A stretch of DNA of 51,118 nt from Variovorax sp. KBW07 (GCF_003852515.1 NZ_QAJK01000043.1:483-51600); one strand, 5' to 3'. Positions 9,065-18,314 are shown, numbered from the stretch's first letter. Notes: generated by a model from the sequence alone, not told the origin. Translations and numbers: made by a program.

Positions 9065-9932
9065 ACGCTCCAAACACGCCTGGGGCGCCCACGCGGTGCG
9101 AGTCATCCTGTATGCCGCGCTGCTTGTGCTGGCCTTCGTGTTCCTGATGCCCGTCTACGTGATGGTCATCAATTCGCTGAAGCCGCTGGAAGAAATTCGC
9201 AGCGGCAACCTGCTGACGCTGCCCATCGCCTGGACCCTGGAGCCCTGGCGCGCGGCATGGAGCACGGCACAGATCGGCGTGCAGCCCACGGGGCTCAAGC
9301 CCTACTTCATCAACTCGTTCCTGCTGGTGGTGCCGGCGGTGGCAATCTCCACGCTGATCGGCGCACTGAACGGCTACATCCTCACGCAGTTCCGCATTCG
9401 CGGCGCGCACCTGCTGTTCGCGGCCATGCTGTTCTCGGTGTTCATTCCGTTCCAGATCGTGCTGATCCCCATGGCAAAGACGCTGGGTTTCCTCGGCATC
9501 GCGGGCACGGTGACGGGGCTGATCTTCGTGAACGTGGTGTACGGCATCGGCTTCACCACCCTGTTCTTTCGCAACTACTACGCGGCGTTTCCGCAAGAGC
9601 TGGTGCGTTCGGCGCGGATGGACGGCGCGGGCTTCTTCGGGGTGCTGCTGCGCATCCTGCTGCCCAACAGCACGCCGATCATCGTGGTGACGGTGATCTG
9701 GCAGTTCACCAACATCTGGAACGAATTCCTGTTCGGCGCCTCGTTCAGCGACTACAGCTCGTTCCCGATCACGGTGGCGCTCAACAACCTGGTGAACAGC
9801 TCCACCGGGGTCAAGGAATACAACGTGCATTTCGCGGGGGCGTTCATTGCGGCGCTGCCGACGCTGGTCGTGTATCTCATCTCCGGAAAATACTTCGTGC
9901 GCGGCCTGATGGCCGGCTCGGTCAAAGGCTGA
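9057..9932 (+). CDS. Carbohydrate ABC transporter permease (MalG/GtsC-like)
   Basis: This 291-residue second permease of the CUT1 importer shows an N-terminal membrane segment (LVLAFVFLMPVYVMVINSLK). The EAA loop reads QELVRSARMDGAGFFGVLLR before ILLPNS, as in MalG-type proteins. It starts inside the end of the upstream permease and ends only 9 bases before the ATPase gene, which confirms a tight operon. It should work with the first permease and the downstream MalK-like ATPase. Confidence 0.92.
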   Translation: MAERSKHAWGAHAVRVILYAALLVLAFVFLMPVYVMVINSLKPLEEIRSGNLLTLPIAWTLEPWRAAWSTAQIGVQPTGLKPYFINSFLLVVPAVAISTLIGALNGYILTQFRIRGAHLLFAAMLFSVFIPFQIVLIPMAKTLGFLGIAGTVTGLIFVNVVYGIGFTTLFFRNYYAAFPQELVRSARMDGAGFFGVLLRILLPNSTPIIVVTVIWQFTNIWNEFLFGASFSDYSSFPITVALNNLVNSSTGVKEYNVHFAGAFIAALPTLVVYLISGKYFVRGLMAGSVKG

Positions 9933-9941
9933 ACCTTCCCC

Positions 9942-11063
9942 ATGGCATCCCTGGATCTGATTGGTATTCGCAAGAGCTTCGGCCCTGTCCAGATACTGCA
10001 CGACATCTCCATCAACCTGGTCGACGGCGAGTTCCTCGTGCTGGTCGGGCCCTCGGGCTGCGGCAAGAGCACGCTGATGAACATCATCGCCGGGCTGGAG
10101 GAGCCCACCGAAGGCGAGCTTCGCCTGAACGGCGCGGACATCACGAAGGTGGCGCCCGCGGAGCGGAACATCTCGATGGTGTTCCAGTCGTACGCGCTCT
10201 ACCCCAACATGACGGTGGCCAAGAACATCGAGTTTCCGCTGGAGATGCGCAAGGTCGACAAGGCCACGCGCGCCGAACGCGTGAAGAAGGTGGGCGAGCT
10301 GCTGCAGATCGGCCACCTCATGGACCGCAAGCCACGCCAGCTCTCGGGCGGCCAGCGGCAGCGCGTGGCCATCGGCCGTGCGCTGGCGCGCGAGCCGCAG
10401 CTCTACCTGTTCGACGAACCGCTCTCCAACCTGGACGCGCAGTTGCGCCTGGACATGCGCACCGAGATCAAGAAGCTGCACCAGCGGCTCAAGGCCACCA
10501 TCGTCTACGTCACGCACGACCAGATCGAGGCGATGACCCTGGCCACGCGCATCGCCGTGATGAAGGGCGGTGTATTGCAGCAGCTGGGCACGCCGCACGA
10601 GGTCTACAACCGGCCCGCGAACACTTTCGTGGCGAGCTTCATGGGCTCGCCGCGCATGAACCTGCTGCGCATGCGGGTGACGATGTCGCCTTCCGGCGGG
10701 TTGCAGTTGCTGACCGCGGGCGGCGACGATGCGGTGAGCATCGACCTGCCGCTGTCGCTGACGCCCGCGCAATTGCATGCGCATGCGGGCCGGGAAGTGA
10801 TCGTCGGGCTGCGCGCCGAAGCCGTCGACCTGGCGACGGTCGACACCGCGGCACACGGGTCGCAAAGCCTGGTGACCGCACGCGTGCAGGTGATCGAGCC
10901 TACCGGCGCGGACACGCTGGTGGTGCTCGAATTCGGCGGACATGATTTCACGGCGCGCCTGCCGCCCGACGTCACGCTCCAGCCCGGGACCACCGCGCGC
11001 TTCGCCATCGACCTGTCGAAGATCGTTTTCTTCGACACCGAGGCAGAGACGCTGATCGCCTGA
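9942..11063 (+). CDS. Sugar ABC transporter ATP-binding protein (MalK/UgpC/GtsD-like)
   Basis: This 373-residue ATPase has Walker A GPSGCGKST near residue 36. The signature is [19 protein letters not shown] and Walker B is LYLFDEPLSNLD. After the ATPase domain, about 130 C-terminal residues form the regulatory OB-fold part seen in MalK proteins, including GREVIVGLRAEAVD. Proteins of this type energise CUT1 sugar importers and can be shared between systems. Here it sits in the operon with its own permeases. Nothing is missing from the catalytic motifs. Confidence 0.94.
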   Translation: MASLDLIGIRKSFGPVQILHDISINLVDGEFLVLVGPSGCGKSTLMNIIAGLEEPTEGELRLNGADITKVAPAERNISMVFQSYALYPNMTVAKNIEFPLEMRKVDKATRAERVKKVGELLQIGHLMDRKPRQLSGGQRQRVAIGRALAREPQLYLFDEPLSNLDAQLRLDMRTEIKKLHQRLKATIVYVTHDQIEAMTLATRIAVMKGGVLQQLGTPHEVYNRPANTFVASFMGSPRMNLLRMRVTMSPSGGLQLLTAGGDDAVSIDLPLSLTPAQLHAHAGREVIVGLRAEAVDLATVDTAAHGSQSLVTARVQVIEPTGADTLVVLEFGGHDFTARLPPDVTLQPGTTARFAIDLSKIVFFDTEAETLIA

Positions 11064-11100
11064 CCAGGCACCCAAGCAGACACCCAAGAGAAAGCCTGCC

Positions 11101-12351
11101 ATGACCGACTGGATGAACGACATTCCCGGCGCCGTGTTGCGAGCCCAGCGCGCACTGCGCGCCAGCGTGCCCGACCTCGCACGGCGCTTTGCGCTCGAAA
11201 CCGAGTTCATCGAAGACGAGGTGGCCATGGTGCGTGCCGAACAGGCCAGCGGCGGCGTGGTGCCGGAGCTGGCCTATGCCGACATTGCGCACGGGCGCGT
11301 GTCGCCCGAGCAAATTGCGCGCATCCACCGGCGCGGCTGCGTGGTGGTGCGCGGCGTGTTCGATCCGGTGCAGGTGCAGGCGTGGAACGAAGAAATCCAC
11401 AGCTACATCGACGGCAACAACTACCTTGAGCACGCGCGCGCCAAGGCCGGGCTCGACAAGTATTTCAGCGCACTGGCCTCGGGCCGGCCGCAGATTTTCG
11501 GCCTCTACTGGTCGCGCCCGCAGATGCAGGCACGGCAAGACGAGCGCATGAACACCACGCGCACCTTTCTCAACCGCCTCTGGACCTTCGAGAAGAACGG
11601 CACCCGCTTCTTCGACCCCGACCGCCAGGCCAACTACGCCGACCGCATCCGCCGGCGCGAGCCCGGCGATTCGACGTTGGGCCTGTCGCCGCACTCCGAC
11701 GGCGGCTCGGTCGAGCGCTGGTGCGAGCCGACCTTTCGCCACGTCTACCGCGAAGTGTTCGAAGGCGATCTCGCGCGCTTCGACCCCTTCGATGCCGAAG
11801 GCCGCATCGACACGCGGGAGATCCCCTCTCCCGCCGTCTGCTCGGCCTTTCGCACCTTCCAGGGCTGGACCGCGCTGTCGCGCCAGGGTCCGGGCGACGG
11901 CACGCTGCGGCTGGTGCCGATCTCGCGCACCGCACCCTGGATGCTGTTGCGCGCGCTGCAGCCCGACGTGCCCGAGGGCGACCTCTGCGGTGCAAAGCCG
12001 GGCCGCGCGCTCGGCGCCACGGCCGAATGGCATGGCGCGCTGCGCGAAGGGCTGGTCCCGATCCCCCTGGTCGAGCCCGGCGACACCGTGTGGTGGCACT
12101 CCGACGTGATCCACGCCGTCGAGGACGAGCACCGTGGCAGCCAGCACAGCAGCGTGATATACATCTCCGCGGCGCCCTGGTGCGAGAAAAACCGCGCTTT
12201 CATGGCGCGGCAGGCGCCGGCCTTCCTGGCCGGACGCAGCAGCCCCGATTTCGCACCCGAAGACTACGAAGTCGATTTCAAAGGCCGTGCCACGCCTGAC
12301 GACCTGACACCCCTCGGGATGCGTCAGATGGGCTTGCACTCCTGGGATTGA
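11101..12351 (+). CDS. DUF1479 (YbiU-like) putative Fe(II)/2-oxoglutarate-dependent dioxygenase
   Basis: This 416-residue protein resembles the DUF1479/YbiU family, whose fold is related to phytanoyl-CoA-type dioxygenases. A candidate iron triad is visible: His198 and Asp200 in LSPHSDGGSVERW, and distal His338 in WWHSDVIHAVEDEHRG, with Arg345 as a possible co-substrate contact. To my knowledge no substrate is established for the family. It follows the sugar ATPase by 37 bases and precedes the AGE isomerase by 16, so it is almost surely co-transcribed with them. A role in oxidising the imported sugar or a derivative is inference. Confidence 0.85.
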   Translation: MTDWMNDIPGAVLRAQRALRASVPDLARRFALETEFIEDEVAMVRAEQASGGVVPELAYADIAHGRVSPEQIARIHRRGCVVVRGVFDPVQVQAWNEEIHSYIDGNNYLEHARAKAGLDKYFSALASGRPQIFGLYWSRPQMQARQDERMNTTRTFLNRLWTFEKNGTRFFDPDRQANYADRIRRREPGDSTLGLSPHSDGGSVERWCEPTFRHVYREVFEGDLARFDPFDAEGRIDTREIPSPAVCSAFRTFQGWTALSRQGPGDGTLRLVPISRTAPWMLLRALQPDVPEGDLCGAKPGRALGATAEWHGALREGLVPIPLVEPGDTVWWHSDVIHAVEDEHRGSQHSSVIYISAAPWCEKNRAFMARQAPAFLAGRSSPDFAPEDYEVDFKGRATPDDLTPLGMRQMGLHSWD

Positions 12352-12367
12352 CGAACCCTGCTTTTTT

Positions 12368-13570
12368 ATGCCCGACTTCCGTTCACCCGATTTCCTGATC
12401 GACCACATCCGGCACACGCTGGCCTTCTACGAGCCGCGCGACACCGATGCTTCGGGCGGCTTCTTTCATTTCTTCAAGGACGACGGCACCGTCTACGACA
12501 GCCGCACGCGCCACCTGGTGAGCAGTACGCGCTTCGTGTTCAACCACGCGAACGCATACCGCCGATTCGGGCATGCGGCAGACCTCGATGCGGTGCGGCA
12601 TGGCCTGGCTTTCCTGCAGGGCGCGCATGCGCAGCCGGGGGGCGGCTACGCATGGCAGATCGACTGGCACGCGGGCCACGCCACGGTGCAGGACGGCACC
12701 CAGCACTGCTATGGCCTGGCCTTTGTGCTGTTGGCGCACGCGCATGCGCTGATGGCCGGCGTGGGCGACGCACGCGAAGGGCTGGAGCACGCCTGGGGCC
12801 TGATGGAGCAGCACTTCTGGGAGCCGCGCCACCAGCTCTATGCCGATGAAGCCACGGCCGATTGGCGCGTATCGCCCTATCGCGGCCAGAACGCCAACAT
12901 GCATGCCTGCGAGGCGATGATGGCGGCCTTCGAGGCAACGCGCCAGACACGCTACCTCGACCGCGCGCTCGCCCTTGCGCAGGCCGTCACGGGCCGGCAG
13001 GCCGCACTGGCCGACGGGCTGGTGTGGGAGCACTACCGCGCGGACTGGTCGGTCGACTGGGACTTCAACCGCGGCGACCGCAGCGACATCTTCAAGCCCT
13101 GGGGTTTCCAGACCGGGCACCTGACCGAATGGGCCAAGCTGCTGCTGCAGCTGGAGCGCCATCTGGTGGCCGAGGGCCGCGAGTCGAGCTGGATCTTGCC
13201 GCGTGCCAAACACTTCTTCGACACCGCGATGTTCCGCGGCTGGGACGCCGACAACGGCGGGCTGGTCTACGGCTTCGCGCCCGATGGCTCGGTGTACGAC
13301 GGCGACAAGTATTTCTGGGTGCAGGCCGAAAGCTTCGCCGCTGCCGCGCTGCTCGCCGTGCGCACCGGCGATGCGAGCTACTGGGACTGGTACGACAGCA
13401 TCTGGGCCTATTCGTGGGCGCACTTCATCGACCACAAGCACGGCGCGTGGTATCGCATCCTGACGCCGCAGAACCAGAAGATCAGCGACGAGAAGAGCCC
13501 GGCCGGCAAGACGGACTATCACACGATGGGGGCGTGCTACGACGTGTTGAAGGCGCTCGAAAGCGCTTGA
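12368..13570 (+). CDS. AGE-family sugar epimerase/isomerase (mannose isomerase / YihS-like)
   Basis: This 400-residue protein belongs to the N-acylglucosamine 2-epimerase superfamily, an alpha/alpha-barrel fold. Conserved family stretches are RGQNANMHACEAMMAAFEAT, FQTGHLTEWAKLLLQLERH, WVQAESFAAAALL and, near the C-terminus, AGKTDYHTMGACYD with the catalytic-type histidine. These match the YihS/mannose isomerase branch, which interconverts aldoses and ketoses such as mannose and fructose, more than the GlcNAc 2-epimerases. It closes the sugar operon, so the natural reading is that the imported aldose is isomerised here. No ribosome binding site is obvious before the ATG. Confidence 0.9.
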   Translation: MPDFRSPDFLIDHIRHTLAFYEPRDTDASGGFFHFFKDDGTVYDSRTRHLVSSTRFVFNHANAYRRFGHAADLDAVRHGLAFLQGAHAQPGGGYAWQIDWHAGHATVQDGTQHCYGLAFVLLAHAHALMAGVGDAREGLEHAWGLMEQHFWEPRHQLYADEATADWRVSPYRGQNANMHACEAMMAAFEATRQTRYLDRALALAQAVTGRQAALADGLVWEHYRADWSVDWDFNRGDRSDIFKPWGFQTGHLTEWAKLLLQLERHLVAEGRESSWILPRAKHFFDTAMFRGWDADNGGLVYGFAPDGSVYDGDKYFWVQAESFAAAALLAVRTGDASYWDWYDSIWAYSWAHFIDHKHGAWYRILTPQNQKISDEKSPAGKTDYHTMGACYDVLKALESA

Positions 13571-13617
13571 AAGCCCTTGAAAGCCCCATGAAATAACCGT
13601 CGTCGGTCGACACGATT

Positions 13618-13634
13618 CGCACAAGTCTTGTGCG
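13618..13634. promoter_or_regulatory. 17-bp perfect palindrome between the AGE and hydrolase genes
   Basis: CGCACAAGTCTTGTGCG has 8-bp perfect arms around one base. It lies 69 bases before the hydrolase start and 48 bases after the AGE stop. No T-run follows on either strand, so it looks more like a protein-binding site than a terminator. Confidence 0.4.
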
Positions 13635-13702
13635 GCTGCGCACCTACACGAAGGCAACGCCGCTTCGTACGCTTCGGTCTTCTTTTCAACCAGAGAGACC
13701 GC

Positions 13703-14341
13703 ATGAAGCACCCCAGCATCCGTACCCTCACCGGCGCGCAGCCAACGACCCGCCTCGACCCTGCCACCACGGCACTCATCGCGATCGATTTCCAGAACGA
13801 GTATTTCAACGGGCGCATGCCCATTCCCGATGGCCTGGCCGCACTGCGCCAGACGCGACGGCTGATCGACTGGGCGGACCGGCATGCAATGCCGGTGTTT
13901 CACGCCCAGCACCTGGCACCGGCCGACAGCCCGATCTTTGCGGAGGGCAGCGAGGCTTTCTGCATCCACGCCGAGCTGCGCCCGGCCCCTCACCATGTCG
14001 TACTGACGAAGGCGACGCCGAGCGCTTTCGCGGGCACCGCGCTGGAAGCCGAGTTGCATGCACGCGGCATCCGCACGCTGGTGCTGACCGGCCTCATGAC
14101 GCACATGTGCGTGTCGGCCACCGCCTTCGACGCCGCACCGCGCGGCTACCAGAGCCTCATCGTGAGCGATGCCTGCGCGACGCGCGACCTGGACCTGGAA
14201 GACGGCGGCGTGCTCGGCCACCGGGAACTGCATCGCGCGGCACTGCGTGGCGTGTCGGACGTGGTGGCCGAAGTGCGCACCACCGCCGATGTGCTGCGGT
14301 TGCTGAACACCGGCATCGCCGCGCCGACGCCAGCGCCGTAA
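13703..14341 (+). CDS. Cysteine hydrolase, isochorismatase family
   Basis: This 212-residue enzyme shows the family's catalytic triad: Asp29 in ALIAIDFQNEY, Lys103 in VVLTKATPSAF and Cys136 in GLMTHMCVSATAFDA. The family includes isochorismatase, nicotinamidase and N-carbamoyl amidases, and the specific reaction cannot be told. An upstream in-frame start at 13628 would add a basic, unrelated stretch, so I use 13703, which is preceded by AGAGAGACC. Only 6 bases separate its stop from that of the convergent LysR gene. Confidence 0.9.
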   Translation: MKHPSIRTLTGAQPTTRLDPATTALIAIDFQNEYFNGRMPIPDGLAALRQTRRLIDWADRHAMPVFHAQHLAPADSPIFAEGSEAFCIHAELRPAPHHVVLTKATPSAFAGTALEAELHARGIRTLVLTGLMTHMCVSATAFDAAPRGYQSLIVSDACATRDLDLEDGGVLGHRELHRAALRGVSDVVAEVRTTADVLRLLNTGIAAPTPAP

Positions 14342-14347
14342 CGGACG

Positions 14348-15268
14348 TCAGCCCTTGCCGCCACTGCCCTGACCTGCGGGTGGCAGGTAGCGCGCGGCCG
14401 CGAAATCGACGAACGCGCGCACCTTGGGCGACAGGTGCCTGTTCTGCGGATAGAGCGCATACAGGTTCAACCGCTGCTGGCTGAAACCCGGCAGCACGCG
14501 CACCAGTTCGCCGCGCGCCACGTGGTCGCGCACCAGGAACTCCGGCGATGCCGCCAGCCCCGTGCCCGCGAGCGCGGCTGCGCGCAGCACGATGCCGCTG
14601 TTGGCCTGCAGCCGTCCGCCCACGTCGACCGTGTGAACACTGCCGTCTTCGGCCGTGAAGCTCGGCTGCCCGGCCTTCACCGCCAGTGAATAGTTGAGGC
14701 AGTCGTGCGTGCGCAGCTCGGCGGGAACCTCGGGCGTTCCGTGCTTCTTCAAGTAGGCGGGCGCCGCCACCCACCACTCTTCGAAGCTCGCCAGGCGCTT
14801 GACGATCAGCGTCGAATCCGACAGCGAATAGGACAGGCGCAGGCCCACGTCGAAGCCCTCTTCGATCAGGTCGACGAAGCGGTCGTTGCACACCAGGTCG
14901 ACCTTGACCTGGGTGTGCGCATCGAGAAAAGCGGGCAGCCATTGCGCCAGTTCCTCGAGCCCGAAAGACATCGGCGCGTTGATGCGCAGCAGGCCCGCGG
15001 GCTCGACCTGGTGCTGCGCGACGATCAGCGCGGCCGCCTCGACCTGGTCCAGGATCTGCCGGCTGTGCTCGTAGTAGGTCTGCCCGGCCTGCGTGAGCGC
15101 AAAGCGCCGCGTCGTGCGGTTGAGCAATTGCACGCCGAGCGCGGCTTCCAGTTGCTTGACGTGGCGCGACACGACGGTGTGCGAAACGTCCATCGTCTCG
15201 GCCGCGGCCGTGAAGCCACCGGCCTCGACGACCGCGCGAAACGCCTTCATGGCGGTGAATTGATCCAT
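14348..15268 (-). CDS. LysR-family transcriptional regulator
   Basis: This 306-residue LysR-type regulator has an N-terminal winged helix-turn-helix (AFRAVVEAGGFTAAAETMDV then VSRHVKQLEAALGVQLLNRT, residues 9-53). An effector-binding domain of the PBP2 type follows. Its C-terminus ends in a short Gly-rich tail. LysR genes usually diverge from their targets. Here the upstream neighbour, emrB, points the same way behind a terminator, and the downstream hydrolase converges, so the target is not obvious from position. Confidence 0.92.
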   Translation of the reverse strand: MDQFTAMKAFRAVVEAGGFTAAAETMDVSHTVVSRHVKQLEAALGVQLLNRTTRRFALTQAGQTYYEHSRQILDQVEAAALIVAQHQVEPAGLLRINAPMSFGLEELAQWLPAFLDAHTQVKVDLVCNDRFVDLIEEGFDVGLRLSYSLSDSTLIVKRLASFEEWWVAAPAYLKKHGTPEVPAELRTHDCLNYSLAVKAGQPSFTAEDGSVHTVDVGGRLQANSGIVLRAAALAGTGLAASPEFLVRDHVARGELVRVLPGFSQQRLNLYALYPQNRHLSPKVRAFVDFAAARYLPPAGQGSGGKG

Positions 15269-15291
15269 GTGCGGGGCTGGGGTCCGGAATT

Positions 15292-15331
15292 GAAAATGCC
15301 CCCGGGGCTTCGTGATGAAGCCCTGGGGGCA
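15292..15331 (-). terminator. Rho-independent terminator after the emrAB operon
   Basis: A 15-bp stem (TGCCCCCGGGGCTTC on the plus strand, 15297-15311, paired with 15317-15331, one G-T pair) has a 5-base loop. On the minus strand it is followed by TTTTCAATT. It lies between emrB and the lysR start, so it should stop efflux-operon transcripts before lysR. Confidence 0.75.
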
Positions 15332-15380
15332 ACGATGAAGTGCGTTGTCAACGTGCCATCAGTGCGCCGTCAATGCCCCG

Positions 15381-16943
15381 TTAATGCGCGCCGGCCGCGG
15401 CGTCTCCACCCGCACCGCCCTTTTGCGGCCGTGCCAGCCACACCAGCGGAATCAGCAGCAGGAACAAGATGGCCGACGCATAGAAGATGTCGTTGGTGGC
15501 CAGCATGAAGGCCTGCTGGTCGACGATGCGGTTCAGCTGGCCCAGCACCTGCTCGGTACTGAACCCGTTGCTGGCAAGGCCGGCCATGGCGCTGGTCGCC
15601 GCGTTGTTGCCCTGGTTCACCGTTTCGGCCAGCTGCGAGTGGTGCAGCGCCGCGCGGTTCTCCCACAGCGTGGTGGTGATCGATGTGCCCATGGCGCCCG
15701 CGGTAATGCGCAGGAAGTTCGACAACCCCGACGCCGCCGGAATGCGGTCGGGCGTGAGGCCCGACAGCGTGATGGTCACCAGCGGAATGAAGAAGAACGC
15801 CATCGCGATGCCCTGGATGATCGTCGGGATGATGATCGTCACGAAGTCGGCCTGCGTGTTGAAGTTCGACCGCATCCACAACACCAGCGCGAACACCAGG
15901 AACGAGAACGTCGCATAGCGGCGCGGATCGATCTTGGCCACCGTGAGCCCGACCACCGGCGAGAAGAAGATGGCCAGCATGCCCACCGGCGCCATGATCA
16001 TCCCCGCCTGCGTGGCGGTGTAGCCCATCCACTGCTGCAGCCACAGCGGCAGCAGCACCACGTTGCCGAAGAACAGGCCGTACGCAACGGCGGTTGCCAC
16101 GGCACCCGACCAGAAGTTGCGGCGCTTGAACAGCGACAGGTCGACCACCGGGTGCTTGTCGGTCAGCTCCCAGATCAGGAAGAACGCGAAGCCGACCACG
16201 GCGATCACGGCCATCGTGATGATCTGCGGCGAATGGAACCAGTCGAGCTCCTTGCCCTTGTCGAGCATCAGCTGCATGGAGCCGACCCACAGCACCAGCA
16301 GCGCCAGTCCGATGGCGTCGATGGGCACCTTGTGCGTGGTGCTTTCGCGCTTGCGATACAGCGCCCACGTGATGGCGGCCGCGACGATGCCCACGGGGAT
16401 GTTGATGTAGAAGATCCACGGCCACGAGATGTTGTCGGTGATCCAGCCGCCGAGCAGCGGCCCCATCACCGGCGCGACCAGCGTGGTCATGGACCACATG
16501 GCCATCGCAAGGCCGGCCTTGGCCTTCGGATAGCTGGACAGCAGCAGCGTCTGCGACAGCGGAATCATCGGGCCCGCGACGAAGCCCTGCAACGCGCGGA
16601 ACAGGATCAGCGTGGTCATGTTCGGCGCCAGGCCGCACAGCAGCGAGGCCACCATGAACAGGATCACGCTGGCCATGAACAGGCGCACCTGTCCGAAGCG
16701 CTGCGTCATGAAACCGGTGAGCGGCACCGCGATGGCGTTGGCCACCGCGAAGCTTGTAATGACCCAGGTGCCTTGCGTGGTGCTCACGCCCAGGTCGCCC
16801 GAGATGGCGGGCAACGACACGTTCGCGATCGACGAGTCGAGCACGTTCATGAAGGTTGCCGCGGAAAGCGCGATCGTGCCCCAGACGCGGGCAGAGCCCT
16901 CGAGTGGCGCGTGCGCTATGTAGGCTGGAGCAGCAGTGGCCAT
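15381..16943 (-). CDS. emrB: DHA2-family MFS drug efflux transporter, EmrB-like
   Basis: This 520-residue major facilitator protein has about 14 hydrophobic segments. It carries the DHA2 drug:H+ antiporter pattern LDSSIANVSLPAISGDLG in helix 1, then TQGTWVITSFAVANAIAVPL. It is the inner-membrane pump of the tripartite EmrAB-type system encoded by the three genes before it. The order marR, outer-membrane factor, emrA, emrB fits a self-contained efflux pump that expels hydrophobic compounds across both membranes. The EmrB designation is by family and context; the substrates are unknown. Confidence 0.93.
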   Translation of the reverse strand: MATAAPAYIAHAPLEGSARVWGTIALSAATFMNVLDSSIANVSLPAISGDLGVSTTQGTWVITSFAVANAIAVPLTGFMTQRFGQVRLFMASVILFMVASLLCGLAPNMTTLILFRALQGFVAGPMIPLSQTLLLSSYPKAKAGLAMAMWSMTTLVAPVMGPLLGGWITDNISWPWIFYINIPVGIVAAAITWALYRKRESTTHKVPIDAIGLALLVLWVGSMQLMLDKGKELDWFHSPQIITMAVIAVVGFAFFLIWELTDKHPVVDLSLFKRRNFWSGAVATAVAYGLFFGNVVLLPLWLQQWMGYTATQAGMIMAPVGMLAIFFSPVVGLTVAKIDPRRYATFSFLVFALVLWMRSNFNTQADFVTIIIPTIIQGIAMAFFFIPLVTITLSGLTPDRIPAASGLSNFLRITAGAMGTSITTTLWENRAALHHSQLAETVNQGNNAATSAMAGLASNGFSTEQVLGQLNRIVDQQAFMLATNDIFYASAILFLLLIPLVWLARPQKGGAGGDAAAGAH

Positions 16944-16979
16944 TGCGCGGGCTGTCGTGGAGTTGACAAGCGCGGGCGA

Positions 16980-18314
16980 TCAGCCCGGCTGGCCCTGCAC
17001 TGCCACGGCAGCGGCCGGCGCGGGTGTGGCACCCGAATGGCCCGCCGGCGCGGCGGCTGCCGTGGCCGGTGCCGCGCCGCGGCCGAGGTTTGCCGCCACG
17101 ATGCGGTCGACTTCGGCATCGGCGCCGCGGTCGAGCTGGCTGTACACCGCCGTCTGCGTGAGCGCGGTGGCGCGCGGCGCGTCGGCCAGCATCTTGCCGC
17201 TCTTGGACGAGATGTCGATCTCGGCGTCCATCGACAGGCCGATGCGCAGCGGGTTGGCCTTGAGCTGCTCGGGGTCGAGCGCGATGCGAACGGGCACGCG
17301 CTGCACCACCTTGATCCAGTTGCCGGTGGCGTTCTGCGCGGGCAGCAACGCAAACGCGCTGCCGGTGCCCACGCCCAGGCCCGCGACACGGCCGGTGTAT
17401 TCGACCTTCTTGCCGTACACGTCGGCCGTGAGCTTCACGGGCTGGTCGATGCGGATGTTGCGCAGTTGCACTTCCTTGAAGTTGGCGTCGACCCACAGCT
17501 GGTTGAGCGGCACGATCGACATCATCGGCGTGCCGGCCGAGACGCGCTGGCCGAGCTGCACGGTGCGCTTGGCAACGTACCCGTCGACGGGCGCGGGCAT
17601 GGCCACGCGCTGCGTGGCCAGGTAGGCCTCGCGCACCTTGGAGGCGGCGGCCAGCACGCTCGGGTGCTGGGCCACGCTGGTGCCTTCGGTCAGCGACTGG
17701 TTGCTGACCAGCGCTTCCTTCGCGGCGACCACGCCGGCCTGCGCAGCAGCGAGTGCGCTCTTGGCGGTGTCGAGCTGCGTTTCGGCGTGGTTGAGTTCTT
17801 CCTTCGACACGGCGCCGTTGCCCGACAGCGCACGGCGGCGCTGCAGGTCGTCCTGCGCCTTGGCGATGTCGCTCTTTGCCTTGACGATGTCGGACTGGCG
17901 CAGCGTGACCTGCGCGGCCAGCGAGCCGTTGTTGGCGTACAGCGTGCGCACCTGGCGCACGGCCTGCGCGAGCGCGGCCTCGGCCTGCTCGAGCGCCACC
18001 TTGGCGTCGGCCGGGTCGAGCTGCACCAGCGGCTGGCCGGCCTTCACGAAGTCGGTGTCGTCGGCGCTGATGGCCATGACGGTGCCGCCGATCTGCGGCG
18101 TGATCTGGATGACGTTGCCCTGCACGTAGGCGTTGTCGGTGTCCTCGTAGTGGCTGGCGACCAGCCATTCGTAGAGACCCCAACCGCCGCCGGCGACGAT
18201 CACCACGGCTGCCAGCGCGGTGAGTGCGCGGCGGCGCTTGCCGTTGCCGGCAGGTGCTTCGGGTGCAAGGGAGGCTGCGGGGGCAGCGGGCGTCGGAGTG
18301 TTGTTATCGCTCAT
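16980..18314 (-). CDS. emrA: HlyD-family membrane fusion protein, EmrA-like
   Basis: This 444-residue periplasmic adaptor has a short cytoplasmic N-terminus rich in Ala/Pro, one membrane anchor (ALTALAAVVIVAGGGWGLYEW, about residues 30-50), and then the biotinyl-lipoyl motif DTDNAYVQGNVIQITPQIGG typical of EmrA. A long coiled-coil hairpin, about residues 100-210, follows. A Pro/Ala-rich C-terminal tail of about 40 residues extends past the usual end of the family. It bridges EmrB to the outer-membrane factor encoded just upstream. Confidence 0.93.
   Translation of the reverse strand: MSDNNTPTPAAPAASLAPEAPAGNGKRRRALTALAAVVIVAGGGWGLYEWLVASHYEDTDNAYVQGNVIQITPQIGGTVMAISADDTDFVKAGQPLVQLDPADAKVALEQAEAALAQAVRQVRTLYANNGSLAAQVTLRQSDIVKAKSDIAKAQDDLQRRRALSGNGAVSKEELNHAETQLDTAKSALAAAQAGVVAAKEALVSNQSLTEGTSVAQHPSVLAAASKVREAYLATQRVAMPAPVDGYVAKRTVQLGQRVSAGTPMMSIVPLNQLWVDANFKEVQLRNIRIDQPVKLTADVYGKKVEYTGRVAGLGVGTGSAFALLPAQNATGNWIKVVQRVPVRIALDPEQLKANPLRIGLSMDAEIDISSKSGKMLADAPRATALTQTAVYSQLDRGADAEVDRIVAANLGRGAAPATAAAAPAGHSGATPAPAAAVAVQGQPG

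Noticed and set aside
15370-18183. 937-codon minus-strand frame overlapping emrB and emrA
   Set aside because: It is a shifted-frame shadow of two well-recognised genes, with Arg/Gly/His-rich content and no motifs.
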